Shown: positions 36,052 through 44,903, counted from the stretch's first letter. The stretch: DNA of 64,000 nucleotides from TOLSYN sp963849065 (GCA_963849065.1 CAWKFM010000005.1:1302001-1366000); one strand, 5' to 3'. Notes: a model not told the origin generated them from the sequence alone. A program made the numbers and translations.

Positions 36052-36561
36052 TCAGCGATTATCCCCAGCTCCGATTAGCCAACGCATTTCGGTGTTAAAC
36101 GAATTCCGGGCAGACTTGACGCCTTTGATGAACTGTTTCAAATCTTCAGATAGCTTGTTCACAAACAGGTCGTAGTCAACATCAAATCCCGCACTCAAGA
36201 GGGTTGGCTCATCACTGGACTGAAATTCGCTAATCCGAATTAACGCCTTGAGACGGCGTTTATCCAAACATAAGGCGAAGGCAATTTGATCGTCGTCTGT
36301 TAGCTCCGCCCGCTCTCCACTTCCTGCACGAATGGCATCAAGTTGCAGATCGAAACGCTCTAATGCCGTCGCCTCCAAGAAAGTGTCGTTAGCCTCGTAG
36401 GTGAACTGTCCTTTGGAATGACAAACAATGCAGCGGAGCGAACACCTCCATGAGACGTACCCCATGTTTGCAACACGTTCAGCCTTGTCGAGTTTGATTT
36501 CAAAGGAAACCAGTGGCCAGTATGTAATCCGCAGTTCAGGTGTTCCAAATACTGCGCCCAT
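36052..36561 (-). CDS. Hypothetical protein
   Basis: A 169-residue soluble protein, beta-rich N-terminally (ELRITYWPLVSFEIKLDKAERV), with a CRCIVC-like Cys pair (SLRCIVCHSKGQFTYEAND) and a helical C-terminal half. AGGGAGA with a six-base spacer precedes the ATG at 36561. I do not recognise the family; an immunity- or anti-phage-like role would be speculation. Confidence 0.65.
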   Translation of the reverse strand: MGAVFGTPELRITYWPLVSFEIKLDKAERVANMGYVSWRCSLRCIVCHSKGQFTYEANDTFLEATALERFDLQLDAIRAGSGERAELTDDDQIAFALCLDKRRLKALIRISEFQSSDEPTLLSAGFDVDYDLFVNKLSEDLKQFIKGVKSARNSFNTEMRWLIGAGDNR

Positions 36562-36745
36562 GTACGGTCTCCCTCATTTTTATGCATGCAGTCTACTCCA
36601 AGTTGGAAAAGAGTCCATCGGAATCTGAGAGGGATTGCGGCTTCTATGCGCTCACCGAGCAAACAGTGGTCGCCTTCCGATTCGGCGTATGGATTCGCTC
36701 ACTTTAACCATGTCTGATACCGGACGCATCACGAATAGGACTGCT

Positions 36746-37030
36746 TTCATGCTGCACTTGCGAACTAAGAGCTGTAGTAAGACAGCGGAAAACAATTCCG
36801 TTTTCTACCTCCTATTCCAAGTGGCGAGTACAGGGATTCTCTGACATCACGCTGCTCTGTGACCCACAACCACGCATGCGACTTTCGACAGGAGTAGCAT
36901 CTTTCCGCAAAAGCGAACCGTTCGTTGAGAGCTTCCAACAGGCATTGACTCAGCAGAAGTTCGTGTGAATTCGTACTGGGACACGATTGCTAAACGTCAA
37001 TTTTAGAGCGTGCTTATGTCATCATCGCAA
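36746..37030. repeat. Duplicated regulatory block, copy 2
   Basis: Second copy of the block at 35436-35702, in the same orientation. Here it runs into the intact DUF2934 gene at 37016, so the repeat contains that gene's promoter and first codons. Confidence 0.65.
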
Positions 37031-37225
37031 AAAACTAAGCGTCCCGCCGATCAAGCTAGTTCAACCGCTGCTGGAGTTCCTCACATTCGCAGCCGTGAGG
37101 ATCATCTGTATCAGCAGTCCGGAGGGAATGGACATTACGCTATCGAGGACTGGCTCCAAGCCGAAGCTAACTCCACGCCGAAGAAAGAGATTAAAAGCGA
37201 GAAGAGTTATCGCAAGACGGAATAA
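37016..37225 (+). CDS. DUF2934 domain protein
   Basis: A 69-residue protein. The central segment (IRSREDHLYQQSGGNGHYAIEDWLQAEANS) matches the DUF2934 pattern I-R-x-R-A-x-x-L-Y-x-x-x-G...D-W-x-x-A-E. A basic head and Lys-rich tail flank it. A related module is fused to the Hsp20 at the island's left end. GTG at 37010 is an alternative start. The next gene, a receiver protein, is 137 bases downstream. Confidence 0.72.
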   Translation: MSSSQKTKRPADQASSTAAGVPHIRSREDHLYQQSGGNGHYAIEDWLQAEANSTPKKEIKSEKSYRKTE

Positions 37226-37361
37226 CTCTGCCGCTCGGGTGGTTTCCATCGACAGCAAGAAACCATCCCTGCAAGAGTACCGCACACTTGGCAAGAGCGT
37301 TCCGGTTCACCTTTTCGGCAACTTCGTTTTATCCGAGGATCGTATTCAGTAGGGAGGAGTG

Positions 37362-37760
37362 ATGGTAAAGCGGATATTTGTGGTTGACGACGAGAATTGT
37401 GTTGCCGATACACTGGCCGTGATATTCCGCAAAGCGGGGTACGACGCCAGAGCGTTTTACAACGCTCAGAATGCGTTGGCCCAGATCGACACTTGTTGCC
37501 CGGAGCTGGTCATCAACGATGTGAGAATGCCCGGAATGGACGGCGTGGATATGGCTGTTCACATCAGAGAGCGCCACCCGGCGTGCGAGGTTGTTCTGTT
37601 TTCAGGGCAATGTTCCACGCTGAATATCCTCGAAATGGTTGCACATCGGGGATACGATTTCGAACGGTTGGTGAAACCGATTAGCTCTGGCGACTTGCTG
37701 GCAGGGATCGAAACCGTAAGTCGCAAATTAGAAGCGGAAACCACACCCTCGCCAGAGTGA
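37362..37760 (+). CDS. Single-domain response regulator (island REC 2)
   Basis: A 132-residue receiver: Asp9-Asp10, phospho-acceptor Asp53 in INDVRMPGMDG, Ser in LFSGQ and Lys in LVKPI. No output domain. GGGAGGAG immediately precedes the ATG. Downstream of the DUF2934 gene and the duplicated regulatory block. Confidence 0.9.
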   Translation: MVKRIFVVDDENCVADTLAVIFRKAGYDARAFYNAQNALAQIDTCCPELVINDVRMPGMDGVDMAVHIRERHPACEVVLFSGQCSTLNILEMVAHRGYDFERLVKPISSGDLLAGIETVSRKLEAETTPSPE

Positions 37761-38052
37761 AAGATTGGGCTGCATTCTTTTGGCATCGCAACTTTTCCAA
37801 ATTGCTGAGCATCTACTCTGATAACGGCAGTAACACCGGGCACTTTTCCGCGAACTGCGTAGCGAGGTCGTTGTCACGCCAGAGAAGAGAGTGGAAATGC
37901 TGTCCCTCGTGGCGGAATGTACGCTGATGATCTATGACTTCTTCAGGGCCGGGCAAAGGGGAAGGCGAAGCAAAAGATATCGGGGAGGAAGAAACGCCGG
38001 GATGTGCGGTAACCACTTGTGGAATGTGTCCCGACGCCAGAGTACTGGAGTT
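37761..38052. other. Intergenic region between convergent receiver genes
   Basis: No supported gene; short frames on both strands overlap and lack binding sites. Confidence 0.4.
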
Positions 38053-38418
38053 CTATTCGAACTCGGATTTTACGAGACGCATAAGTTGGGTAATCGAAAA
38101 CGGTTTTAGAAGTAATGCGACGTTACTCATTCCATTTGGCTGCGAATTCGCATTTATTTTCCATTCTGGGTTGCCAGAAATCAGGATAATTTTGCAGTTG
38201 GGAATTTGCCCTCGTATTGCTACGGCTAGAGTAATTCCATCCATATCGGGCATAGTGACATCGGTGATGAGAATGTTCGGTTGCCCATCCGTCGCTCTAA
38301 GCAGTGCTGAACGGGCATCAAAGAACGTTTCAACGTCGAAATCCGCCGTCCGCAGCACTTCGCTCAACAATATGGCAATCTGCTGCTCGTCATCTACCAC
38401 GAATATCTTTCGATTCAT
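38053..38418 (-). CDS. Single-domain response regulator (island REC 3)
   Basis: A 121-residue receiver with Asp9-Asp10, phospho-acceptor Asp53 in ITDVTMPDMDG, Ser in LISGNP and Lys in LLKPF. It resembles REC 2 in its first 12 residues (RKIFVVDDEQ against KRIFVVDDEN) and in length, suggesting an old duplication. Start taken at the ATG at 38418 (GGGATGAA upstream). Confidence 0.88.
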   Translation of the reverse strand: MNRKIFVVDDEQQIAILLSEVLRTADFDVETFFDARSALLRATDGQPNILITDVTMPDMDGITLAVAIRGQIPNCKIILISGNPEWKINANSQPNGMSNVALLLKPFSITQLMRLVKSEFE

Positions 38419-38963
38419 TTCATCCCAAACCAGAAACCGACTCAAGCACCATCTCCATCTACGGCAGAAATTAACCTGCAATGAACTTAAAGGTCTTGGA
38501 CGTTGGTAACTTCCGTAACATTAATAGGGATATCGCTGGGCTAAAGTGTCTCGATTGCGAGGAGCGAAGTTCCGGTGGAAGGCGTCACCATCAGCGCGAC
38601 TGTGCAGGAGTTCGTCCAGCACCAGTGGCTGGCTTGGGATGCTCATTGCCAGGGAACTCATGCACATCCATGCACGGGCGTTCGAGCGGAGGGACGGTGG
38701 TCACCAAGGAAACCCGGAACGGCTGGCTGGCGATCCCGGTGATGCTGGTGACTGGCAACCTCCCCACGGAGAATGCCGAGGCGTCCGGAAGTGGCGAGCT
38801 AAAAACCACCCGACACCGAAGCCATCGGCGGTCACGAATTCAAAGGCACAGCGGCAGTTTTTGCGGCGACAAACACATGATTCTCGCTCGGGATCATCCG
38901 GAGTCTGCGGGTTATGCTTGAAACTGGACAAAGGCGACGATGACGCTGACTAGGGAGGAAAGA
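38419..38963. other. Degenerate region
   Basis: No intact gene. The frame around 38,590-38,650 (ATVQEFVQHQWLAWDAH) matches ATVPEFVRHERLVWDAH encoded near 45,480, so both are remnants of one family. Confidence 0.45.
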
Positions 38964-39188
38964 ATGAGCGACCGAGAGCCGCATGAGCCCCGGGTCGGCA
39001 TTTTTCGGAATTGCAACGGCAAACTCATCATGTCCAGCACGACTGGCCTACTACGGAGCAGCCGCCAACCTACTCCAAGCGGCATGAAGGCATCAACGCC
39101 TCGAAGCAGTCCAACGGTTAAGTTCTCATGCGCCCCTATCAATCAGAAGCCGAAGCTCGTCTCTTCCCCAAAAAGGTCTTGGCACTAA
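38964..39188 (+). CDS. Possible 74-residue protein, perhaps frameshifted
   Basis: The frame starts MSDREPHEPRVGIFRNCNGK with an excellent AGGAGG-like site (GGGAGGAAAGA) right before the ATG. The N-terminal 22 residues look like a real protein, but the rest is Ser/Pro/Lys-rich and overlaps the end of the neighbouring membrane-protein gene. A frameshift near 39,045 is likely. Confidence 0.35.
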   Translation: MSDREPHEPRVGIFRNCNGKLIMSSTTGLLRSSRQPTPSGMKASTPRSSPTVKFSCAPINQKPKLVSSPKRSWH

Positions 39189-39447
39189 TAAGTGAAAACG
39201 TCGGGTCCTCTGACGGTTTCGTGATCTGCTCCCGCAAAATCAGGACGACCACAGCGAGCACCGCAATCGTCGCAGCAATCCCCAGCATGACGAAGTTGAG
39301 CATGGCAGTGAGAAACCTGCCTGCAGAGTTGAAAGCAATCGCGCCCCAATCCAGAAGTTCCATCCAAATCGTCGCCAAAAACTCTCTGGCCGATTGTGCA
39401 CTCATGTGTCGGGATGAACCGGTACCACCTTGCTCAGTTTCTATCAT
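39139..39447 (-). CDS. Small membrane protein, paralogue A
   Basis: A 102-residue protein with one long hydrophobic helix (FVMLGIAATIAVLAVVVLIL, about 51-70) after an amphipathic N-terminal region (SAREFLATIWMELLDWGAIAF). AGGAGAACGCA precedes the ATG. A near-copy of identical length lies at 46821-47129 in the opposite orientation. Function unknown; it may anchor something at the inner membrane. Confidence 0.75.
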   Translation of the reverse strand: MIETEQGGTGSSRHMSAQSAREFLATIWMELLDWGAIAFNSAGRFLTAMLNFVMLGIAATIAVLAVVVLILREQITKPSEDPTFSLISAKTFLGKRRASASD

Positions 39448-39939
39448 TGCGTTCTCCTTGAAATAAGGCTTTGATTGTGACATTGAGGGCTATCACATTT
39501 GTAATTCCTAGGCTTTCTGAGGTCTGAGCTGTGTTGACCATCGTTGAATATTCCCGGACACAGCTCGGGCGGGGGAGTTTAGGTGGGAATCAGATGGGGA
39601 TACTTCAGCGTGGAAAGTTCAACTACCGTTTAGGTGGCAGCCTGTGGAAACGAGCTGCCGAGTACTGCGGAGGATCGCCCGGTGTTTCTGCTGCTATCTG
39701 AAGTAGATGCCGTTTTGCTCGTACAATATGAGCAACATTGACCAGTTCTGGAAGTTTTCCAGCTTATTCGCTCATCGCCATCCTTGCTGGGATTTGCGGT
39801 TGCTCTGCGCCGCGACACTTGCGGTAGGCATCGCCATCGGGCTCGTAATCAATAAGCGGATGGAGACGCATTGCACCGCCACGAAGAGCACAAGGTGGCT
39901 GTCTTCGCGGCAAACTCGAAGAAACTGAGGATACCATGC
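39448..39939. other. Intergenic region
   Basis: A 66-residue frame at 39728-39928 (MSNIDQFWKFSSLF...) with a hydrophobic stretch LLCAATLAVGIAIGLVI is the only candidate gene; it has no ribosome binding site and I do not call it. Confidence 0.35.
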
Positions 39940-40197
39940 TCATACATCGTCCGGCCTCCACAGCCTGAAACGCGGGTCATCGGTATAGGTCTCGTCGTAC
40001 TTCTGGTGTGCGGTCTTCCCATCGGACATCGGGAGCGGTCTTGGGTCGGGCAGTCTGAAGAGCTTCTCCAGTCGCTCTATCGCGGCAGTCTTCCGCTTTG
40101 CGGCTTTCCAATCCGGAATCAGCAGCGATCTTTTGTCCGGCAGTCTATGGAGCTTTTCCAGCCACTCTATTTCCGTGATGATCCTTTCGGCGTTCAT
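39940..40197 (-). CDS. Small protein with internal repeat
   Basis: An 85-residue protein holding two similar units, EWLEKLHRLPDKRSLLIPDWKAA and ERLEKLFRLPDPRPLPMSDGKTA, followed by an aromatic tail (FRLWRPDDV). GAGGTAACAAT precedes the ATG. The unit recurs, as I recall, in other short acidobacterial proteins; role unknown. Confidence 0.65.
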   Translation of the reverse strand: MNAERIITEIEWLEKLHRLPDKRSLLIPDWKAAKRKTAAIERLEKLFRLPDPRPLPMSDGKTAHQKYDETYTDDPRFRLWRPDDV

Positions 40198-40400
40198 ATT
40201 GTTACCTCACTTCTTCACTACCAACCATGCTAGAACCTGCGAAGACGGAAGTCTGAGCACAGTAGACCGCTTCGGACTTCGAGGCTGCTGCCTCTACTTG
40301 GCCTTGAGTCTCTTCTCTAATACAAACCCCTCTGGGCGGGAAAGTTGTAGGTTTCATTGGCACAGCTCTTGCTGGTAGGGCATCCAATCGAACAAAGTAA

Positions 40401-40429
40401 AGCCCCCCAGTCCGACCGACTGAGGGGCT
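40401..40429 (-). terminator. Probable terminator of the secreted PVAY-rich protein gene
   Basis: Hairpin AGCCCCCCAGTC/GACTGAGGGGCT with one mismatch, 5-base loop, and on the minus strand a TTTACTTTG tail. It lies 22 bases beyond the stop at 40452. Confidence 0.65.
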
Positions 40430-40451
40430 CCGGAAACCCGACTCGAAGGTT

Positions 40452-40745
40452 TTAACGCCGCCCATATCCATGCCATCCGCCATAGCGATAGCCATAGGGT
40501 CTCGCGTACCCCACACCAACTACAACGTTGGGATAAACTGCGGGCGGGTAAACGTATCCCGGCTCGTATGCCACGTAGGGCGCTGGTGCCACATAGGGCA
40601 CAGGGGCTACCACAACGGGTGCATTGCCAACCACGACGGGGCCGACACCCACCCGGAATATCACCGCAGCATTCGCCTTCGGAGGAGTAATGAGCGCCAT
40701 CGCGAAGACCAGACCAAACAACGCAAGTAACGATTTCTTCAGCAT
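40452..40745 (-). CDS. Secreted low-complexity protein rich in Pro, Val, Ala and Tyr
   Basis: A 97-residue protein with a clear signal peptide (MLKKSLLALFGLVFAMAL, cleavage near ANA-A). The mature part consists of repeated PVVV/PYVA blocks (APVPYVAPAPYVAYEPGYVYPP) and a Gly/Tyr/Arg tail, as in small YXWGxW or PVY-rich envelope proteins. GGAGGGTTGGAAA precedes the start. Probably periplasmic or surface-associated. Confidence 0.75.
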   Translation of the reverse strand: MLKKSLLALFGLVFAMALITPPKANAAVIFRVGVGPVVVGNAPVVVAPVPYVAPAPYVAYEPGYVYPPAVYPNVVVGVGYARPYGYRYGGWHGYGRR

Positions 40746-41096
40746 TTTCCAACCCTCCATGTGCACTGAGTAGAAACCCAAGCGATTGGGAAAGTTGCGG
40801 GGTTCATCGTTGTGCAGACTCAATGGAAGAGTCGAGGCCATCATGTTCGCAACTTTGATGTTCACTCTGAGTTCATTGAATGCAATCCCGTCGGAAAACA
40901 GGGTGCTAATTTGGGCACAGGCGGGGAACTAAGTATTCCGCAAAGGGGCGTGGTTGGCCACACGGATCTCGGCTGAGTTAAGTTTCAAACTCTCTACGTG
41001 GAGATACAAGGACTGGCTCCCACGTTCAGATAGAGATGCGCTCGATCTGCATTTAAGCCAGCAGTTCAAGCACGTGCAACCAAGGAGACCCAACCG
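40746..41096. other. Intergenic region
   Basis: About 350 bases between divergent signal-peptide genes. No RNA gene or promoter consensus stands out. Confidence 0.4.
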
Positions 41097-41198
41097 ATGA
41101 AACGCTTTATCGCGATTACCTCAATGCTGGCTCTGAGCGCGGGAATTATGATGGCTCAGGATGGCGCAACGCTGGGTAGTCGCTCTTCCCCAGATTGA
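41097..41198 (+). pseudogene. Remnant of an exported protein gene
   Basis: AAGGAGACCCAACCG and ATG open a frame for a classic signal peptide (MKRFIAITSMLALSAGIMMA) that stops after 33 codons. The exported portion is gone, so this is the 5' end of a deleted gene. Confidence 0.5.
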
Positions 41199-41314
41199 CC
41201 CGGCTTCGCATCAGGGCACGGAGAGCGGACTGAACGCTTGGAGGTCAGGGCTGCGGTGAGATTCAAATGCCCACTTTTCGCAAAGTGGGCATCGGCAAGG
41301 GCGCAGAACTTTTC

Positions 41315-41695
41315 CTAAGCAGCCCGTTTCTGGATATCTTCCGTCTTCTCGGGCACAGAGATTTTTCCCGGCGTAGAGGTCAGCGGGTAGGCTAGGTCGT
41401 ATTCCGCGATCATCTCTTCTCTTTTTTGAGCAGATGTCATCGGCGGTGTTGAGGTCAGCGGAAAGGCCAAGTCGTATGCAGTGATCGTCTCTTCTAGGCT
41501 CAACGAATTTAATGGGAACCTGAGAACCCTGTTTGGTTTGTGCGCGGAAAGTTTCCCCGGCGCAGAAGTTAGCGGGTAGATTGCGTCGTATTCCGCGATC
41601 ATCTCTTGTCTTTTGTGCTCAGAGATTGTACCCGGCTGCGAAGTCAGCGGGAAGGTCAAATCATAGTCAGCGATCATCTCTGCTCTATTGGACAT
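41315..41695 (-). CDS. Protein of four YD-PLTS tandem repeats
   Basis: A 126-residue protein made almost wholly of four similar units of roughly 27-38 residues: EMIADYDLTFPLTSQPG, EMIAEYDAIYPLTSAPG, ETITAYDLAFPLTSTPP and EMIAEYDLAYPLTSTPG. They are separated by Lys/His/Ala-rich linkers (KLSAHK, MTSAQK, KISVPEK). GGAGGGAGAGAT precedes the ATG at 41695. The repeats differ at the DNA level, so this is not a recent slippage expansion. No family recognised; it may be a scaffold or peptide-binding array. Confidence 0.7.
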   Translation of the reverse strand: MSNRAEMIADYDLTFPLTSQPGTISEHKRQEMIAEYDAIYPLTSAPGKLSAHKPNRVLRFPLNSLSLEETITAYDLAFPLTSTPPMTSAQKREEMIAEYDLAYPLTSTPGKISVPEKTEDIQKRAA

Positions 41696-41784
41696 ATCTC
41701 TCCCTCCACATTGATTGGAGCGAGTCCTGCTCAATTGAGTTGTCTCCAGATGCCAGCCCTCGCACAATCCGTTGCACCGGAGAA

Positions 41785-41908
41785 GCTGCTGCGCGGTGAT
41801 GTTCTGCGCGGGAGCAATGTTGTAGCCCGGAGCCCAGTCGTCCTCGGGCTCGATGTCGAAGCGGTCGGCGAGTTTGTCGGGGCGGGTGAGGCGGAAGCGT
41901 CCGCACAT
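41785..41908 (-). pseudogene. N-terminal fragment of an SRAP (HMCES/YedK-type) protein
   Basis: The frame opening MCGRFRLTRPDKLADRFDIE and continuing to YNIAPAQNI is the SRAP N-terminus, with Cys2 as the residue that crosslinks to abasic sites. After about 40 residues the homology ends abruptly and the frame runs into the repeat-protein gene. Confidence 0.6.
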
Positions 41909-41974
41909 GGGGAAGCAGTATAGCTGGAACAGGAACTCGGCGGAGTCCGCATCTGTCAAAATGAACCAGTCCCG

Positions 41975-43132
41975 ATGAATGCCGCCACCCCAGAACGAAG
42001 CACCCCCACCGCCCAACTGTCCGGCGTGATCGAACGGGGCACCTTCTTCAACGAAGAGAGTGGCTTCTGCGTTCTTCGCATTAAAGCGCAGGGGCACCGC
42101 GAAGAGGTCACGGTCATCGGCTCACTGCCATCAGTGAGCGCAGGGGAATGGCTTTCCGGCGAGGGCTGGTGGGTAAGGGATAAAGAGCACGGTCTCCAGT
42201 TCAAAGCCAGCACGATCAGGACGGTGCCCCCGACTACGGTCGAAGGAATCGAGCGATATCTCAGCAGTGGCTTGGTCAAAGGCATCGGCCCGGTGCTGGC
42301 GAAGAAGCTGGTAGGGCGTTTCCACGCCGATGTCTTGAACGTGATTGAAGCCCGATCAGGTGAACTGCTATGGGTTGACGGTATCGGCCCCAAGCGCCGG
42401 GAACGGATTTCACGGGCGTGGCGGGAGGCGAAGCAGGTTCGCGAGATCATGCTGTTCCTGCATGGCCATGGCGTCAGCACCAGCCGGGCGGTGCGTATCT
42501 TCAAGGCTTACGGTGATGAAGCGATTGAAAAGGTGCGAAGTAATCCGTACATGCTGGCGAAAGACATCTACGGCATCGGCTTCGCCACCGCCGATCAGAT
42601 AGCCCAGAAGCTTGGAATTCCGAAAGATTCGCTGAACAGGGCGAAGGCGGGGCTTGACCATGTGTTGCTGGAAGCGACCTCAGGGGGGCACTGTGCCTTG
42701 CCTCTGGAAAAGCTCAAGGTAGCGGCGGTGAAGCTGCTGGAGGTGCCGGAAGCCACAGTCGAACAGGCTCTTTCGCAGATGCTCACCAGCGGCAACCTGC
42801 TGCTGGAGGACATCGATGGCGAGCCGCTCATCTTCCTACCCCATCTCCGCAAGGCGGAGGAGGCCATAGCGGGCAAGTTTAAGCAGCTCGCAGAGGCGGA
42901 AACCACCTATCCGGCGATTGATTTCGAGAAGGCCGTCGCATGGTATGAGCAGCGGACAGGCAAGATGCTTGCTCCAAGCCAGCGCGAGGCACTGAAGACC
43001 GTCCTTACCAACCGAGTCGTCATCATCACCGGAGGGCCGGGTGTAGGCAAGACCACGTTGGTGAACTCGATCCTGATGATCCTGAGCGCCAAGAATGTGA
43101 AATGCCTACTCTGTGCGCCCACGGGAAGGGCG
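41975..43132 (+). pseudogene. Truncated RecD2-type helicase
   Basis: The N-terminal 385 residues of a RecD2 (SF1B, 5'-3') helicase: OB-like head (GTFFNEESGFCVLRIKAQG), helix-hairpin-helix segments (LVKGIGPVLAKKLVGRF, LWVDGIGPKRRERI, YGIGFATADQIAQKLG), Walker A GGPGVGKTT and motif Ia CAPTGRAA. Immediately after this, near 43,132, homology ceases; Walker B and the rest (about 350 residues) are missing. The frame continues to 43,447 as unrelated sequence. Non-functional as a helicase. Confidence 0.8.
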
Positions 43133-43164
43133 GCGAATGGCGGATGGTCACACCCCGATGTGGG

Positions 43165-43629
43165 TCACACCGATTGCTGCATGCTTGGTTCCGGGGACAG
43201 TGCTTTCTGCACGCGGTTGCTGCATTCATCGGGCAACCAGCATACGGACTCTACGCTCTCCAGATGCATATGTTCTTTTATCCAGTACTTGCCGAGGGAC
43301 AGCAACTGGAAAACAGCAGCGGTGTTCCCCTGCTCCAGATCGACCCCGATGCCATTGAGTCGGGCGGTGATCTCCATATTGGCTTCGCGTAGGTTATTCC
43401 GAAGACGACTGGAAAGGGAGAGATTGGGGAGGAGTTGCGCCTCGTGAGTGAAATGCTGCAGCATCATTTGTACAAGGCTGTCTGCGGCTTTCAGAATGTG
43501 GGGCATTTCGCGTCCGTGCAAAATCTCCTTTTCAAGCACGATGTAACGAACGCAAATCTCGACGTGCTCCTCGGCCAGATTGCGCACATCCAGTGCGTTC
43601 ATCTTAAACACTCTCATCGAAGTTTTCAT
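43165..43629 (-). CDS. Hemerythrin-like protein
   Basis: A 154-residue protein with the pattern of a hemerythrin four-helix bundle: histidines in AEEHVEIC, HFTHEAQ (H-x2-HE) and a final WIKEHMHLES. It may bind a di-iron centre for oxygen or NO sensing. Start ATG at 43629 (GAAGGGGGAACG upstream). The 3' end overlaps the non-homologous part of the recD2 wreck, so the last 30 residues may be foreign. Confidence 0.65.
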   Translation of the reverse strand: MKTSMRVFKMNALDVRNLAEEHVEICVRYIVLEKEILHGREMPHILKAADSLVQMMLQHFTHEAQLLPNLSLSSRLRNNLREANMEITARLNGIGVDLEQGNTAAVFQLLSLGKYWIKEHMHLESVESVCWLPDECSNRVQKALSPEPSMQQSV

Positions 43630-44194
43630 CGTTCCCCCTTCGAGAGTAGCTTTGCAATTCAGCTTCCTCTCTCCGCACGCTGGAGGGAGTTTAGATTAAA
43701 ATTTCGCAAGACGCCGGAAATGAAACATTCCGAGTGCGGGAAGCAAGACGGAACACGTTATCGACTCACTGTTACTTCGGGGGTGATTTTCTACTTGCAA
43801 CAATTTCCAAACGGCGTTTAATCAGCCATAGAACGCCACTCGTGCCAGAACCTAGACCGAGGGCAGGTCGAAGGCATGAGGACTTTTTCAGGAACCCACA
43901 AGCGGGTGAAGGAGGGTAGCGTATCGTAGCGACGACAATCTCTGGCGATCCATCATCATTCAGTCGATCTGCCGTGCCCTCAAACGGCGCTTGATATCTC
44001 CCCTGATTTCGACTGGGCGTGGTCACCGGCTGCGCTCGGTTTCAGGCCTACGGCGTCTTCCAAGGACTCCGCAATGTCGCCTCTCGCTCATACTCTGATT
44101 GAAGCCAACTTCCGTATGTTTCTCGATGCCGCACCCGGCAGAGCCAGCATGGATCATTTGCGCCAAGCGTCCATTCGATGAAAGGCGAAAACCA
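43630..44194. other. Degenerate region
   Basis: No intact gene. A 35-residue frame at 44072-44179 contains EANFRMFLDAAPG, similar to SANFHVLLDAAPE near 44,690-44,727, so a short sequence is repeated on both sides of the cassette. Confidence 0.4.
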
Positions 44195-44572
44195 ATGACC
44201 GATTGCGTTAAGCGACATACGAAACTGCCCACCGGGGCTGTGACGAGAAGCAAAGCCGTGCAAGTTTTACTCAAAACGCACTCCTGCCAACAGTGTCAAG
44301 AGTGCGGGAAGTGGGCGATGTATGTGCCGAAGATTTCATCGCAGCATCGTTCAAAAGCATAAGGGTTTCTTGCGATCAACCGCAATTCTGCCTGTACCAG
44401 GGAAGGTGTCAGCGATGCGTTCAGATATCGTTTTTGATGCGCTGCAAACGAAAAATCAAAACCGCTTTATGTTGTGCCACCAAGCATTCAAAGCGATCCG
44501 GTTGCTTCACAAGAACAAAACTCGCATTGAGGATACGGCCAATGATGCGCTAATGAGACTTGCTGCTGCTGA
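44169..44572. repeat. Duplicated two-gene cassette, copy 1
   Basis: About 400 bases nearly identical (roughly 90% by eye) to 60653-61052 in the same orientation. It contains the 5' leader, the CxxC gene and most of the omega-like gene. Confidence 0.85.
44195..44362 (+). CDS. Small CxxC protein, copy 1
   Basis: A 55-residue basic protein (MTDCVKRHTKLPTGAVTRSK) with HSCQQCQECGKWAMYVPK, three closely spaced cysteines that could bind zinc with Cys4. AAAGG lies 10 nt before the ATG. Copy 2 at 60675 differs only after YVPK. Conservation of frame and length between copies shows selection on the protein. Confidence 0.7.
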   Translation: MTDCVKRHTKLPTGAVTRSKAVQVLLKTHSCQQCQECGKWAMYVPKISSQHRSKA

Positions 44573-44633
44573 GCGGCAAGAAGGGTTGATCGAGCCAGAA
44601 GATGCGGCTGCACCTGCTCAGCCGTCGTCCTAG
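44415..44633 (+). CDS. Small protein, possibly RNA polymerase omega-like, copy 1
   Basis: A 72-residue protein (MRSDIVFDALQTKNQNRFML) followed by CHQAFKAIRLLHKNKTRIEDTAND. The N-R-F/Y-x-L...A-x-K-A-x-R-x-L pattern and length recall the omega subunit (RpoZ) and short acidobacterial proteins given that name; the match is weak and by memory. GGAAGGT lies seven nt before the ATG. The C-terminus (EPEDAAAPAQPSS) differs from copy 2. Confidence 0.6.
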   Translation: MRSDIVFDALQTKNQNRFMLCHQAFKAIRLLHKNKTRIEDTANDALMRLAAAERQEGLIEPEDAAAPAQPSS

Positions 44634-44732
44634 CTTTCCTTGGATTCAATGCTACGAACAAACTGGCCGAGTGGAATGGTCTTCACTTCCGCCAACTTTC
44701 ATGTCCTTCTCGATGCCGCACCCGAGGTTCTC

Positions 44733-44903
44733 TCAGTACATCAATTCAAAAAAACCGATGGTCGCCTTGTCTATCAGTTCAAAGATTCGGTCGGCCTGTT
44801 CGCGATCCGTCTCCACGCCCGCGTTCGGGATTCGGACGTTCGCTTCCTTGGCTGCGCCGATGGCGTACACCAGCAGTTCGGCGTCCTCTGCGCTATTGCT
44901 CAA
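44733..44903 (-). CDS. 56-residue duplicated protein, copy A
   Basis: A small helical protein: SNSAEDAELLVYAIGAAKEA, then NVRIPNAGVETDREQADRIF and a GFFEL end. The start is a TTG at 44903, aligned with the ATG of copy B (59749); both give exactly 56 residues. Directly upstream is a prepilin remnant. Function unknown. Confidence 0.6.
   Translation of the reverse strand: MSNSAEDAELLVYAIGAAKEANVRIPNAGVETDREQADRIFELIDKATIGFFELMY

Noticed and set aside
37934..38509. A 191-codon plus-strand frame
   Set aside because: Antisense to the third receiver gene over most of its length.
38481..38921. A 146-codon plus-strand frame
   Set aside because: Only a short segment in a different frame resembles a protein (a remnant shared with 45.5 kb); the long frame itself does not.
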